Shown here in pieces: positions 22,523 through 34,160 of a stretch of DNA of 64,000 nucleotides (position 1 is its first letter; every line of letters begins with the position of its first letter). Source of the stretch: Miscanthus floridulus (Eukaryota > Streptophyta > Magnoliopsida > Poales > Poaceae); NCBI RefSeq assembly GCF_019320115.1, contig NC_089584.1:72757533-72821532 (forward strand), in the 5' to 3' direction. The translations under genes were made by a program, and so were the position numbers. The notes below the pieces were generated by a model. It was not told the origin of the DNA. It ran no database searches and saw only the letters and a program-made list of their open reading frames with translations.

Positions 22523-23830
22523 TCGGCGACAAAATCCACGAGAGCCTGAGACTTAATAGCGGTATAGGGGCTATATCTGATGTCATGGCCCATGAGTTCA
22601 AGTGCCCACTTGGAGATTTGTCCCACGGCATCGTGGTTGTGGATGATGTCTTCGAGCAGGTATAAGGTGACGACTGTGATTTCATGGTCGGTGAAGTAGT
22701 GTAGGAGTTTCCTGGTCGCCATTAGTACGGCGTATAGGAGTTTCTGCACCTAAGGGTACCGGACCTTGGGGTCGGTAAGTACTTCTTCAACAAAGTATAT
22801 GGGTTGCTGTACCTTGAGCTGGTGTCCTGGTTCCTCCCTCTTGACGACCAGGGTAGCGCTCACCATGTGGTTACTTGCCACGACGTAAAGGAGGAGGGGT
22901 TCTCCCCGCTCGGGAACGATGAGGATTGGGGCCAACGTCAGGGACATTTTGAGGCTTTTGAGAGCCTGCTGGGCTTCCTTAGTGCAGACGAAGGCATCTA
23001 TCTTTTTGAGGAGCTTATAGAGTGGCATCCCCCTTTCACCAAGCTAGGAGATGAAGTGGCTTAGGGTAGCCAGGCAGCCGGTGAGCCTCTATACACCCTT
23101 GACGTTGTGTATGGGACCCATGTTGGAGATGGCTGCAATCTTTTCAGGGTTGGCCTTGATGCCACGCTCGGATATAATGTATCCGAGCAGCTTCCCCTTC
23201 GGAACTCCAAAAACACATTTTTCGGGATTCGGCTTGATGTTGAACCTTTGGAGGTTTGTGAATGTTGCGGCTAAGTTTGTGATCATATCACACGCTCGAG
23301 CCATTTTGACCACTATGTCATTAACATAGACGGCGATTGTTGGTTTCGGCCGTTCGGCCTGATCAGGCTGATCGGGTGGGTCGATTTGGTCGGCAAAGCA
23401 TTGCTGCATGCACGTTTGGTAGGTGGCGCCAGCGTTCTTCAAGCCGAAGGGCATGGTTACATAACAGTATGAACCATACGGGGTGATGAATGAGGTTGCG
23501 AGTTGATCGAACTCTTTCATCATGATCTGGTGATAGCCTGAGTAGGCGTCTAGAAAGGAGAGGATCTCGCAACCCAAAGTGGAGTCGATTATCTGGTCTA
23601 TGCGTGGCAAGGGAAAGTGATCCTTTGGACATGCCTTGTTGAGTCCAGTATAATCAAGGCACATTCTCCATTTCCCGGTCTTTTTTCTGATAATGACGGG
23701 ATTGGCGAGCCAGTCAGAGTGAAAAAACTCCCTGATGAATCTGGCTGCTAGGAGCTTGGCGATCTCTTCGCTTATGGCCCTACGCCTCTCGTCATCAAAA
23801 CAATGTAGGCGTTGCTTGGTAGGCTTTGAG
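22450..23830 (-). pseudogene. Tat-type reverse transcriptase and RNase H (broken)
   Basis: RT motifs run in order: CLDYTGLNKACPKDHFPLPR, DAYSGYHQI, TPYGSYCYVTMPFGLKNAGA, then the catalytic box, which reads YVNDIVVK. The first Asp of the usual YVDD is Asn (near 23323), so the enzyme would be inactive even if translated. The first RNase H follows at about 23028-22450 with LLLYVVASNHMVSATLV, YFVEEVLTDPKVRYP, KLLYAVLMATRKLLHYF and a TVVTLYLLEDIIHN strand. Frame 0 continues through both parts with stops between them. RT copies element RNA to DNA and RNase H removes the RNA strand. Confidence 0.9.
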
Positions 23831-24129
23831 CCTAGGGTAAGGCGTAGTGCGTGCTCGGTGACCTCCTATGGTATCCCCGGCATGTTAGAAGGCTGCCATG
23901 CAAAGACATCGTGATTATTGCGTAGGAAGTCGACAAGCTCGCATTCCTATTGGGCCAGGAGCTAGGTCCGATTCGCACCATCTTGGCTGGGTCAGCGGGG
24001 TCGACACCCACTGCCTTGGTTTCCTCGAGCGGGCGGAAGGCCGTCGAGGAGGTTGGTTTGTTGCAGTCTAGGACTGCTGGGGTTGACAACTCCCCGAGCT
24101 ATAGGAGCTTGGATGACTTGATGACCGCG

Positions 24130-24782
24130 GTGGCGAGCTCATAGTGCTCGCGGTCGCACTCGAAGGCGTGCGAGAAGGCGCTACTCATGGTGATGATGTC
24201 GTTTGGTCCTAGCATCTTTAGCTTGAGGTTGGTGTAGTTGGGGATTGCCATGAATCTTCAGTAGCATGGCCGCCCCAAGATGGCGTGGTAGGACCCTAGA
24301 AAGTCCACCACCTCGAAGGTGAGGACCTCCGAGCGGAAGTTGGCCCAACTATTGAACATGACGAGCAGATCAATCTGTCCGAGCGGGTATGTCTGTGCTC
24401 CTGGGATTACCCCGTGGAAGGGGGAGCCTGTCAGGCGGAGCTCCGATCAGGGGATGCACATGGCATCGAGGGTGTCGATGTATAGGATGTTGAGGCCGCT
24501 ACCCCTGTCCGTAAGCACCTTGGTGAGGCGCTTCTTACAAACGAAGGAATCAATGATGAGTGGGTAGTGTCCTGGTCTTGCGACGTAGGAGGGATGGTCC
24601 CTCTGATCAAAAGTGACCGGGGATTCTGACCAACTGAGGAAGGAGGGGACGGCCGTCTTGGCAGCACATGCCTCCCTGTAGCATACCTTATGTTGGCGTT
24701 TGGTCCAGATGGCGTCGGGCCCGCCAAAGATCATGATGCATTCTTCGGGTTTAGGGAAGTCATCTCTGTCCTCGCCTGTCGC
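24130..24782 (-). pseudogene. Tat-type protease and linker, 5' part cut by the Tekay insertion
   Basis: The minus strand carries a linker (MIFGGPDAIWTKRQ), a conserved segment around SWSESPVTFDQRDHPSYVAR, and a retropepsin-like strand KVLTDRGSGLNILY with the presumed catalytic Asp, followed by IDTLDAM. Frames are interrupted downstream. The upstream neighbour on this strand is the gag end at 37759, now 13 kb away because of the inserted element. An aspartic protease would cleave the polyprotein. Confidence 0.75.
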
Positions 24783-24787
24783 GCCTC
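24783..24787. repeat. Target site duplication GCCTC (left)
   Basis: These five bases before the Tekay 5' LTR are identical to 37754-37758 after the 3' LTR. This proves the insertion point within the Tat element. Confidence 0.97.
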
Positions 24788-27700
24788 TGTAACACCTCTG
24801 GTGTTTTAAACCCTAAAACATGCCATGTCATCATATGCATTGCACATCATTTTTGGTGTTAGTGAAAATTTTGATATGCATTCACTAAAACAAGTTTATT
24901 TTTATGATGATATGTGTTGACTTGTATGGATGAATCAATTTCAAAACATTTGTGTCGAATTGAAATTCCAAAAACCCTAAATTTCAGCATTTAAATTCTA
25001 CCCTGGAAACCTAATTCAAAATCTAAGAACATTTTCGGGTTGAGTCTAAAAGGAAAAGTGTAGAGCTTGTCATTTTGTACAAAGTTGGTTTTTGGAGTTT
25101 TCAAAGTTGTTATATAAAAATTGAAGTAATTTGAAAAGGGTTAAATTCTTAAAGTGCCCCCTTTTGATTTTAAACTTTCATTTCAAAATGTAGACCGAAT
25201 TAGAGTATGGTTATTAAAGCAAAGTTGTAGAACTTTGAATTTGGAACAACTTTTATTTTTGAGATTTTTGGGTTACCATACAAATTTGGGAGAAATTTGT
25301 GATTTAAATCGAGTGGCAATTCGGTAATTACCTAGAACAGTACCCGCGGGCGACACGTCACCGTCGGTGATCTTCCACCGTGTTCCAGTCGCGCTCGTGG
25401 CCACCTTCAGCTTTGCGCTGGTGTGGAGAAGCTATTGCGTGTCATCTCCGTGTCCTTGGCCATGCTATAAAGCCTACGCCGTTGTCGTTCTTCTCTTCTA
25501 TTTTTCCCGTCGAGTCGCCGTTGCTCCATCAAGCTCGTGCCATCGCCGTAGTGTCTTCCCAGTCGTAGCAAAGCCTGTCATAGCTCCACCTGCTCCTTAT
25601 GAAACTAGCTGACCAGTCCTTGAAGCCAGACTTCATCGGGAAACGCTGCGCGTTGCCTTTCTTCCTCGTGGCCGGCAGCATCGCCATCGAGTGCGCGTCA
25701 CCGTGGCCAGCACTCTACGGTGTGTCTTTGCTCTTGCTCAGCGTAGTTCTAGCTTTGCCATATTGCCGTGATGCTTTGTGCCTTGTTGATTGATCCTTTC
25801 ATCCACCACAGCCACCGAAACACCACCGTCGACACCAGCTGAGCCGACGTACCTGCCTTGATCGACGACGAGCTCCTCTGTTGCTCCTCTGGTTCCTCTT
25901 TTAGCTCGAGCGTGTTTGGGGTGAGCTACTGAGTCCTTCCAAGCATTTTGTCTAATAGCTACTGGCCTCACTTCACTGGCATAGCGTAGCCACACCGCTG
26001 TGTCCACCATGGCCGGCGTCAAGCTCGAGTTGTGTAGCGATTGGTGCAATTAGTGCCACCAATAGGTGCGCCTTGTCGTAGGGATCACGATGGTACCTTC
26101 GCCGTCGCCGGAGACCTCGCCATCGGCGACAAATCGCCAGTCAGCAAGCCTCGCCGTCATGGTCAGCGCGGGGACACTGTGCCGACATGTGGGGTCTCTC
26201 TGTCAGTGAAAGTTAGTTTGAAAATGAATTTTCTATTTTCAGAATTGTTGAAATAGTGCTATGTTTTGTTTATTTTGTGTAGAATTAAATAGAGCTCCAA
26301 AAATTATGAAAGTTTTTATGTGACCTCTCGAAGACGTAAACTATTTAGGAAAAATATTAAATGTTATTTTTCAGTACATTTTGAATGTGATAAAAAATGC
26401 TCAAATTAATTAATAAATGGGTTTCCATGATTTTTCTAGGCTTAAATTATTATCCAAAAATTATGAAAATTGTTTTGCCACTTAGTTATCATATGATGAG
26501 TCTTCACAAAAATTTTGACCACATTTGGAAGAAGTTGATTTATTTCATAATTTTGAATTAAATAATTAATTCATAAAAGCAAATAGTGAACCTTAATGAC
26601 TTAGGTTTTGTTTGAATTTTGGATTGAGTGATGACCTTGGGTCATTAGTATAAAATGATCCTTGGTACTAAGGTCATTAGTGTTAATCTAAGTAAACACT
26701 AAAGAAAGTTTAGTTAGTTGTTGGTTTGCAACTGTACCACGAAGGAAAGTTGTATTCAAGTTATTAATTTTTGCATCCATTGTCAAGCATCATGTTTTAT
26801 ATCTCGCATCATATTAAACATTGCATTGTTACCTCGTGTAGTGAACGAAAGTGAGAATGTGGTAGTCAATCAAGTTGTTGAGGAAGTTAATCCGTCTGTT
26901 GAGGTCGGGTTTGATATCTATGGAACATCCCCGGAACCTGACTTTTCCGACAATCAAGGCAAGCCTCGGATGCATTTAAACCTACCTTGTGTTTTTCAAA
27001 TTATATCGCTTTTGCTTTTAAATACTGCATTAAGTGATTAGGAGTTGAGAGAAAACCTAATTGGTGCATTACCAACCTTGTTTTTCCATATCAACCTTGT
27101 TGCCCGTTTCAATCCGAGAATGCTTAATTATGCTTAGCCATGCTTAGAACGATAAAAGTCAGGTGATTATCTATCACCTACGAGATATAAATGGTTTCTT
27201 GGATACAACTGGTTATTTGTGTTATCATGAGATATGAGCATGTGGAGTAATAAATCTAGACCGGGCGGACTCGGTGTATGAGAGCCACAGGACATGGATG
27301 TCTTGTGAGCGGGTTCTTTCCCCCTATGTCGATTAAGAACCGTCCATTGTTGAATTGCATAGGGTGAGACTTTGTAGTACTAGCCACATACTCTGGTAAG
27401 CCTTAACTTGGCTATTCTATTACGAGAATGGCTACTCGCGCACTGGGAGTGGAGAGATGGCGAGAGTAGCGTGTACCCACGTGGCAATGGGCTGGATTGG
27501 TGGAGTACTATATTCTCGGGTGGCGCGGACCCGTTCTTGTTTTAGAGGATCTGAGGGTGGGTTGGTATATGTAGGTCAGGGACCTACATATGTCGTGTGG
27601 TTGAGAATCCCCAGCTGGGTTATAATCGGTTTGAATCATCATTGCTCCTCGGTTATGGAGACTCAACTCACTGTTCATCATCGTAGTTAATAAATGAAAC

Positions 27701-28384
27701 TTGAGGAAGATTTGAGAAAGGGTTGGATATGAAGTTCATGATCTCAATACGGATCATGGTAGATTCATATATGATTTTGATAAGGATTAAATGTTGATAG
27801 AAAGAATCTTTTTAAAGAGCTTTTATGCAAAAGAACCTTGTTTATTGCTAAAGCCTTACGTTGAATCCCTGAGCCTGCATTCTTGAGTCTTATCTGTTTT
27901 TATTTTGGTTAAGTCTTGTTGAGTACTTTTGTACTCAGGGTTCGTTAACCCTTGTTACAAGTGAGCCTCATGAGCAGGTCTGCTTTGGACCATGCTGCAT
28001 GACTGTTGTTCAAATTGATGATGACAAGTAAATGTGTGGCCCTTGGGAGGGCACTTTCTTTGTGTGTTATGTTTATGTTACTAATGCCACTCCACTACTA
28101 TGGTTTATAATAATAATCATACTTAGTTTGTGAAACAACTGTTTTGTAACTAAGTTATTGTAAGACTTCTGCTATTTTACTCTAATGTATATTAATAAAT
28201 AAATTGTTGTAATACTGCATTGACTATGTAATGGATCCTGCTCGGAAAAATCATAGATGATTCAGGATTCTCCGAGGACACCCGACAGTCTTCTTAAGTT
28301 ACCGGGAACATATGCATAGTCGTCAGAGGTCATTAGACAGTGATAGGTGCATGTGGGCCATATAATTTAAGAGGTTCTGCCATA
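24788..28384 (+). repeat. 5' LTR of the Tekay-like element
   Basis: It starts TGTAACACCTCTGGTG and ends TTCTGCCATA, so the last dinucleotide is TA and not CA; the target duplication confirms this end. The ORFs inside it are shared with the 3' LTR but diverge mostly by amino-acid changes and are not considered genes. Confidence 0.95.
25466..25472 (+). promoter_or_regulatory. Candidate LTR promoter TATA box (Tekay)
   Basis: TATAAAG lies 678 bp into the 5' LTR. The same word is at 34840-34846, 679 bp into the 3' LTR, in a GC-rich setting. A transcription start was not determined. Confidence 0.4.
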
Positions 28385-28387
28385 GAA

Positions 28388-28400
28388 TAGTATCAGAGCG
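28388..28400 (+). other. Primer binding site of the Tekay-like element
   Basis: TAGTATCAGAGCG lies three bases after the 5' LTR. It is close to the TGGTATCAGAGC complement of initiator tRNA-Met, with one G-to-A change. Confidence 0.75.
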
Positions 28401-28772
28401 ACCATTACAAAGGTTTTTGTAGTATTGTTTTACAAAACTTCAAAACGATTTGGGACAAATAAATTTAACATGTTAATTTGGTCCAAATTGCTTCCGACTT
28501 ATCTTAATTCATTCTCGTCATTCCTTATTTGATTAAAAAGGCTTTGTATGGTGGAGTAGTAATCTTATTATGCCCTATATAGCAAGAACTATTGTTTATG
28601 TACTATAGGAGCTTTGATGTTTAAGTTTCATATGGACGATTCATGCATCATAATTAATTCACTTGATACTTATTTTCCCTCTTAGTCTGGGTTGAGTAGT
28701 GTAATCCATCCTTGATGCTCTTTTGACTTTTATCTGATCGTCTTACTATTTTGAAATCTTTCTTTCTATAGT

Positions 28773-29339
28773 ATGACTCATACCAAGGTAACGCCCCATA
28801 AGTCCGTTGGACCCAAAGGAGTTCCTCGTCACCAGCTTGCCCCTAGGAGTGACGGTGCTAGTAGTAGCAGCTTTAGGCCTGATCCCTAGGCTGAGATACA
28901 GAGGCTTTCAGCAGAATTAGCACAGGCTACTAGAGATAGGGCCTTGGATGCCATCTAGGTGGGCAAGTTACAGGATCAATTGAGGTGACACACCACCACT
29001 CATAAGAACTACGAGCGTATGTTAGTTCATATGGTGGAAGGAAGAAATGAAGCTTGGCATAGAGAAGATGTAGCTAGAGCCCGAGCTCATGAGTTAGAGT
29101 TCTATGTAGAAGACTTAGAAGAATATTATACTAATCTGCATGAAGAAGTCCATAGGCTGAACAATCTCTTGGATCCAAATCATGAGCCTTAGGCAGATGC
29201 AATGGACCCAGGTGTCATCATAGCAGATGATGATGAACTAGAAGAGGAGGAAGAAGATCCAGAAGAAGTAGTGATGGTCAATGATAGTGATGAGGAAGGT
29301 GGAAATGTTTTTGGAATGGATACCGATCACGAGGTTTGA
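28773..29339 (+). pseudogene. Extra ORF ahead of gag in the Tekay-like element
   Basis: A frame of about 188 codons runs from ATG 28773 to TGA 29337-29339, with four internal stops at Gln- or Arg-like positions. It starts MTHTKVTPHKSVGPKGVPRH, has a charged helical centre (AHELEFYVEDLEEYYTNLHE, likely coiled coil) and an acidic tail (DDDELEEEEEDPEE). It lies in a different frame from gag and is separated from it by about 140 bp. I do not recognise a domain. It may be an N-terminal extension of gag, an accessory protein, or a captured piece. The stop pattern equals that of gag-pol, so it was probably coding when the element was active. Confidence 0.6.
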
Positions 29340-29478
29340 TGTGCTCGAGGAGAAGAGTAGAGTTGTAATATAGTGAGTTCTAGTTAAGCTGGGTAGTCTT
29401 GCTTAAGTGCAGACTTGTGTATAAATAAGTAAACCCAATGTAATGTGTTTGTAGTAAGCTCTTTTAATAGTTCAATAA

Positions 29479-30660
29479 ATGCTTGTGAGTACAAATTTGG
29501 TTTGTCATGAACAGATGTGTCATACACGGGGTTCAAATATTCCTGGTTCTTTGCAAGATGAGGATGGTATTCCTAATCCCCCACCAGTTCCACCAAATTT
29601 GGTTGATGCTATCGTGGCGCTGGTCAATGTGACAATAGATAATGCTCGGTTGCTTTGGGAGTTAGCTCAAAGCAATCAGAATATGATGCAAGGGAACCGT
29701 GGTCATAATTATCAAAGGCAAGAAGCTACATATGTTGACTTCATGGATACATGACCACCAGTATTTACCAAGGCTGACAAACCCCTTAAAGCTGATGATT
29801 GGCTTCGTACCATGGAGCAAAAGTTTGACCTCATTCCATGCACTGAGTTTTAGAAGCTTGTTTTTGCTACCCAATAGCTTAGAGGTGCAGCAGGTGCTTG
29901 GTGGGCAAACCTTGTAGCTATGCAACCAGCTGGTTTTCAGTTAACTTGGGCCGAGTTCCATACTGCTTTTCGTGCCCATTATATTTCGGAGGGAGTTATG
30001 GCCATGAAGCTTGATGAGTTTCTTGCTTTAAAGCAAGGTGATCAAACAGTCACGCAGTATGTGGACAAGTTCAATCACCTTTCATAGTACACACCTGAGC
30101 ATGTTAACACAGATGCCAAGAAGAAGAAGTGGTTCATGCGTGGCCTTAATACCAAACTTTAGACCATGATGACTACCTGCACCAATGTCACGTATCATGA
30201 GGCGGTTAACATTGCTATTGCTTCAGAGGAGAAATATCGGCAGCATAAGGAAATAAAAAAGAAGAAGAGTGTGCCATCTGGGTCTTTCAGTGGCAATTAG
30301 AAGAGACAAAAGATAATCTATCATCCAGTGAATCACTATCGTCCTCCTTATCATCCACCATAGTTCCAAGCCAGTCAACAACCAAATGTCCATCCTGCCA
30401 TGACTTATCCAAACTCACAACAGTCAAATGTTCCTGGTGTTCGTGCTCCAACACCCTAAGGCCACAATTACCCATGTTTCAATTGTGGGAGGTCAGGTCA
30501 TTTCTCGAGGGAATGTCCGTATCCTAAGTAGTATAATCCAAATTTCCAGAAGGCTCCTGGAAATCAACAATAGGGCTAAGCTCAGGACAAGAACAACAAC
30601 CAAAATGCTCAGAAGGGAAAAAATGAAAAGAAGACAGGGCGGGTTTTCTATATTCAAGCT
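29479..30660 (+). pseudogene. Tekay-like gag with CCHC zinc knuckle (broken)
   Basis: The frame starting at ATG 29479 carries the retrotransposon gag domain (LKADDWLRTMEQKFDLIPC, GAAGAWWANL, HYISEGVMAMKLDEFLALKQ, YRQHKEI) and a nucleic-acid-binding knuckle CFNCGRSGHFSREC near 30468-30512 (CX2CX4HX4C intact). At least nine in-frame stops occur, beginning with TGA at 29752; most replace Gln or Arg codons by a single transition. Gag forms the virus-like particle and packages RNA. It is in the same frame as the protease and the start of RT, as for a gag-pol fusion. Confidence 0.9.
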
Positions 30661-31060
30661 GGGGAGATTCCAGAAGGGGAACCCATGATGCTGGGTATGT
30701 TTCCTATCGCCGATAATCCTGCAGTTATGCTTTTTGATTCTGGTGCATCTCATACATTCATCAATAGAACCTTTGTCATAAAGCATGAAATTCCAATTGG
30801 GGAAACAAAGGAAAGTTTCTACATACAGTCGCCTAGGGGACGTCTTTGTACTAAGGAAATGGTGTACTAGGTATCCATAAACCTGGGTGGGCACATTTTT
30901 CCCACCACCATGATTATTCTAAAGGATCAGGATATAGATGTGATCTTGGGAATGAATTGGATGTATCAACATAAAGCTGTTGTAGATACTTTGAATAGGA
31001 CCATAAGGTTGAGTTTGCCACATAGTAATTCTCAGCTTCTTATCCAACTTCCAATCTTAA
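30661..31060 (+). pseudogene. Tekay-like aspartic protease (broken)
   Basis: The retropepsin active site VMLFDSGASHTFI is intact (catalytic Asp codon 30736-30738), and the conserved VILGMNWMYQHKAVVD strand follows. One TAG (near 30868) interrupts the domain. It is in frame with gag and RT. Confidence 0.85.
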
Positions 31061-32470
31061 AGAGATCAGTGGAAAAAGTTTGTGCAACTTCCGTCAAGGA
31101 GATTAGAGATATCCCTGTAGTTTGTGAATTTTCAGAGGTTTTTCCTGAAGATTTACCCGGTCTACCACCTGATAGGGATGTTCAGTTTAACATAGATCCA
31201 AAACCTGGAATAGCTTCGATCTCTAGGAGAGCTTATAGAATGCCTCCCAAGGAATTTGCTGAGTTGAAGACTCAATTGCAAGAGTTGATTGATAAAGGTT
31301 TTATCCAACCTAGTTCATCACCTTGGGATGTCCTGCAATTTTTGTGAAAAAGAAAGATGAGACCTTGAGATTGTGTGTTGACTATCGTCCATTGAATGAA
31401 GTGACAATTAAAAATAAATATCCCTTACCTCGGATAGATTTACTTTTTGATCAACTGGCTGGAGCCAAAGTTTTCTCCAAGATTGATTTGAGGTCAGGTT
31501 ATCATCAAATTAAAATTAAGCCTGAAGATATTCCCAAAACGACATTTACCACTAGATATGGATTATATGAATACCTGGTAATGTCTTTTGGTTTGACAAA
31601 TGCCCCAGCTCATTTCATGTATCTGATGAATTCAGTATTCATGCCTGAGCTAGACAAGTTTGTAGTGGTGTTTATTGATGACATCTTAGTATATTCCAAG
31701 AACAAGAAAGAACATGTGGAACATCTTAGAATTGTTCTGACCCGCCTAAGAGAACATCAGTTATATGCCAAGTTCAGTAAGTGTGACTTTTGGCTAAAGG
31801 AAGTATAGTTTTTAGGACATGTCTTATCAGCTGAAGGAGTTGTAGTAGATCCAAGCAAAGTTAAGGATATACTAGATTGGGAACCACCAACCACTATTCA
31901 TCAGGTTCGAAGTTTTTTGGGAATGGCGGGTTATTACCGTCGTTTCATTCTAGAATTCTCTAGAATATCCAAGTCCATCACTGGATTGTTGAAGAACAAA
32001 GCCAAGTTTGTCTGGTCACCTGAGTGTGAAGAAGCTTTCTAGCCTTTGAAGAGATTATTAACCACTGCACCAGTGTTAGCACAGCCAGATATTGAGAAGC
32101 CGTTTGACATTTATTATGATGCTTTGGATATTGGTATTGGATGTGTATTGATGCAAGAAGGTTGAGTCATTGCCTATGCTTCCAGACAACTTAAGCAACA
32201 TGAAGAACATTATCCAACTCATGATCTGGAGTTAGCAGCAGTTGTCCATGCTTTGAAGATTTGGCGGCATTACCTGTTTGGTAATACTTGCCATATTTAT
32301 ACAGATCACAAGAGTTTAAAGTATATCTTTACTCAATTAGAATTGAATATGCGGCAAAGAAGATGGTTGGAATTGATTAAAGATTATGACTTGGAGGTGC
32401 ATTACCATCCTGGTAAGGCAAATGTGGTTGCAGATGCACTCAGTCATAAGAGTTATTGCAATTGCCTGGC
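31061..32470 (+). pseudogene. Tekay-like reverse transcriptase and RNase H (broken)
   Basis: The RT entry segment (DLPGLPPDRDVQFNIDPKPG, YRMPPKEFAELKTQLQELID) is in the gag frame. A lost base in the G run at 31325-31327 moves the rest to another frame, where [38 protein letters not shown] and the catalytic box [10 protein letters not shown] (31671-31700) are intact. TAG stops near 31806 and 32041 and a TGA near 32163 follow. RNase H motifs are visible: [47 protein letters not shown] and [10 protein letters not shown]. The break is in the coding register, not in the active site of RT. Confidence 0.92.
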
Positions 32471-34000
32471 AGTAAAAACAATGGATCTGACTTTATGTCA
32501 AGAGATGGAAAAGTTGAATATGGAAGTAATTCAACAAGGTAGTTTGACCAATGTAATTGTTGAGTCAACTATTCAAGACCAAATTATTGCCGCTCAGAAA
32601 GAAAACAAGGGTATAGCCCATATCAAAGAAAGAGTCAGGAAGGGAAAAGCAGCATGCTTCATAATCGATGATGCAGGTGTGCTATGGTTCAAGAATCGTT
32701 TAGTGGTACCAAAGGTTCCTGAGTTGCGACAGTCAATTCTTGAAGAGGCACATACGACCAGGTTATCTATTCATCTGGGAAGTAATAAAATGTACCATGA
32801 CTTGAAACAGAGATTTTGGTGGAGCAAAATGAAGATTGAGATTGCTCAATATATAGTCAAGTGTGATACTTATCAAAAAGTGAAAGCTATACATTTGAGG
32901 TCTGCTGGAGAGTTATAGCCATTGCCTATTCTAGCTTGGAAGTGGGAGGATATTAGTATGGACTTTATTGTTGTTCTACCCAAGACATCAAAAGGTTTTG
33001 ACTCGATATGGGTTATTGTAGATCGACTAAGTCAACACATTTTCTTCCAGTCAAGAGTATATATCCCACTATCCAATATGCCAAGATGTATTTAGCACGA
33101 ATAGTAAGCTTACATGGGGTACCAAAGACCATTGTGTCGGATAGAGGTACACAGTTTGTCTCCAACTTTTGGAAACAATTGCATGCGTCGATGGGTACCA
33201 AACTTCTATATAGTACCGCTTATCATCCACAGACTGATGGTCAGACTAAAAGAGTAAATCAAGTACTTGAAGATTTGTTAAGGTGTTGTGTCCTTAACTA
33301 TTCCAATAAGTGGGATGAATGTTTGCCTTTGGCTAAGTTCTCATACAACAATAGTTATCAAGAGAGCATTAAGATGGCTCCGTTTGAAGCACTCTATGGT
33401 CGTAGATGCAGAACATCACTAAATTGGGCTGAACCTAGGGAAAGATGGTTCTTTGGAGTTGACCTTGTGAAAGAAACAGAAGAGAAGGTTAGGCAGATAC
33501 AAAGTAATTTAAAGATAGCTCAGTCCCAACAAAAGAGTTATGCGGATAAACGACGTAGACCATTGGTGTTTAACAAGGGAGATTTTGTATATCTGAAAGT
33601 ATCACCAATGAAGGGAGTTACTCGTTTCAGTGTTAAAGGCAAGTTGGCACCTCATTATATTCGACCATTTCAAATTTTGGAGAGGTGTGGAAAGGTGGCA
33701 TATCGCTTGAAGTTACTAGAACATCTCTTAGCTGTACATGATGTGTTCTATGTTTCTCAATTAAAGAAATGTATTCAAGTGCCTAATCAGAATGTTGAGG
33801 TTGAAGGAGTTGAACTTGAACCTAATTTGACCTATTCCGAATATCCTATCTGAGTTCTGGACCAGAAAGACCATGTCACATGAACGAGAACAATCAAGTT
33901 CTACAAGATACAATGGAATCAACATTCCGAAGAAGAAGCTACTTGGGAATCCAAAGATTTATTGCTAGAACAGTTTCCGGAATTTCTTGCATCAATATAG
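32471..34000 (+). pseudogene. Tekay-like integrase with chromodomain-like tail (broken)
   Basis: The zinc-binding part is visible ([20 protein letters not shown], then KCDTYQ, where the second Cys of the usual CXXC is Tyr). A TAG at 32917 and a frameshift near 33025 precede the catalytic core in the next frame: VSDRGTQFVSNFWKQLHA, TAYHPQTDGQTKRVNQVLED, ALYGRRCRT. The GPY/F-like part (IRPFQILERCGKVAYRLKL) follows. After ORF end at 33853 a chromodomain-like segment can be followed to about 34000 (WESKDLLLEQFPEFLASI), broken by two TGA codons. Chromodomains guide chromovirus integration to marked chromatin. Confidence 0.88.
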
Positions 34001-34148
34001 AATAATTTTAGTTGTGCTCTGTGGTTGTAAATCATGTTTGTAAAGGGACCTTAGCTATTTTATGGATAGGTTTTGAATGTTTTGCTTGACACATTTCCTT
34101 TTCCATTACTTACCCTCGGACTTTAAATCTCGGGACGAGATTTCTTTT

Positions 34149-34160
34149 AGGGGGAAAGAT
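34149..34160 (+). other. Polypurine tract of the Tekay-like element
   Basis: AGGGGGAAAGAT lies directly before the 3' LTR. Confidence 0.75.
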
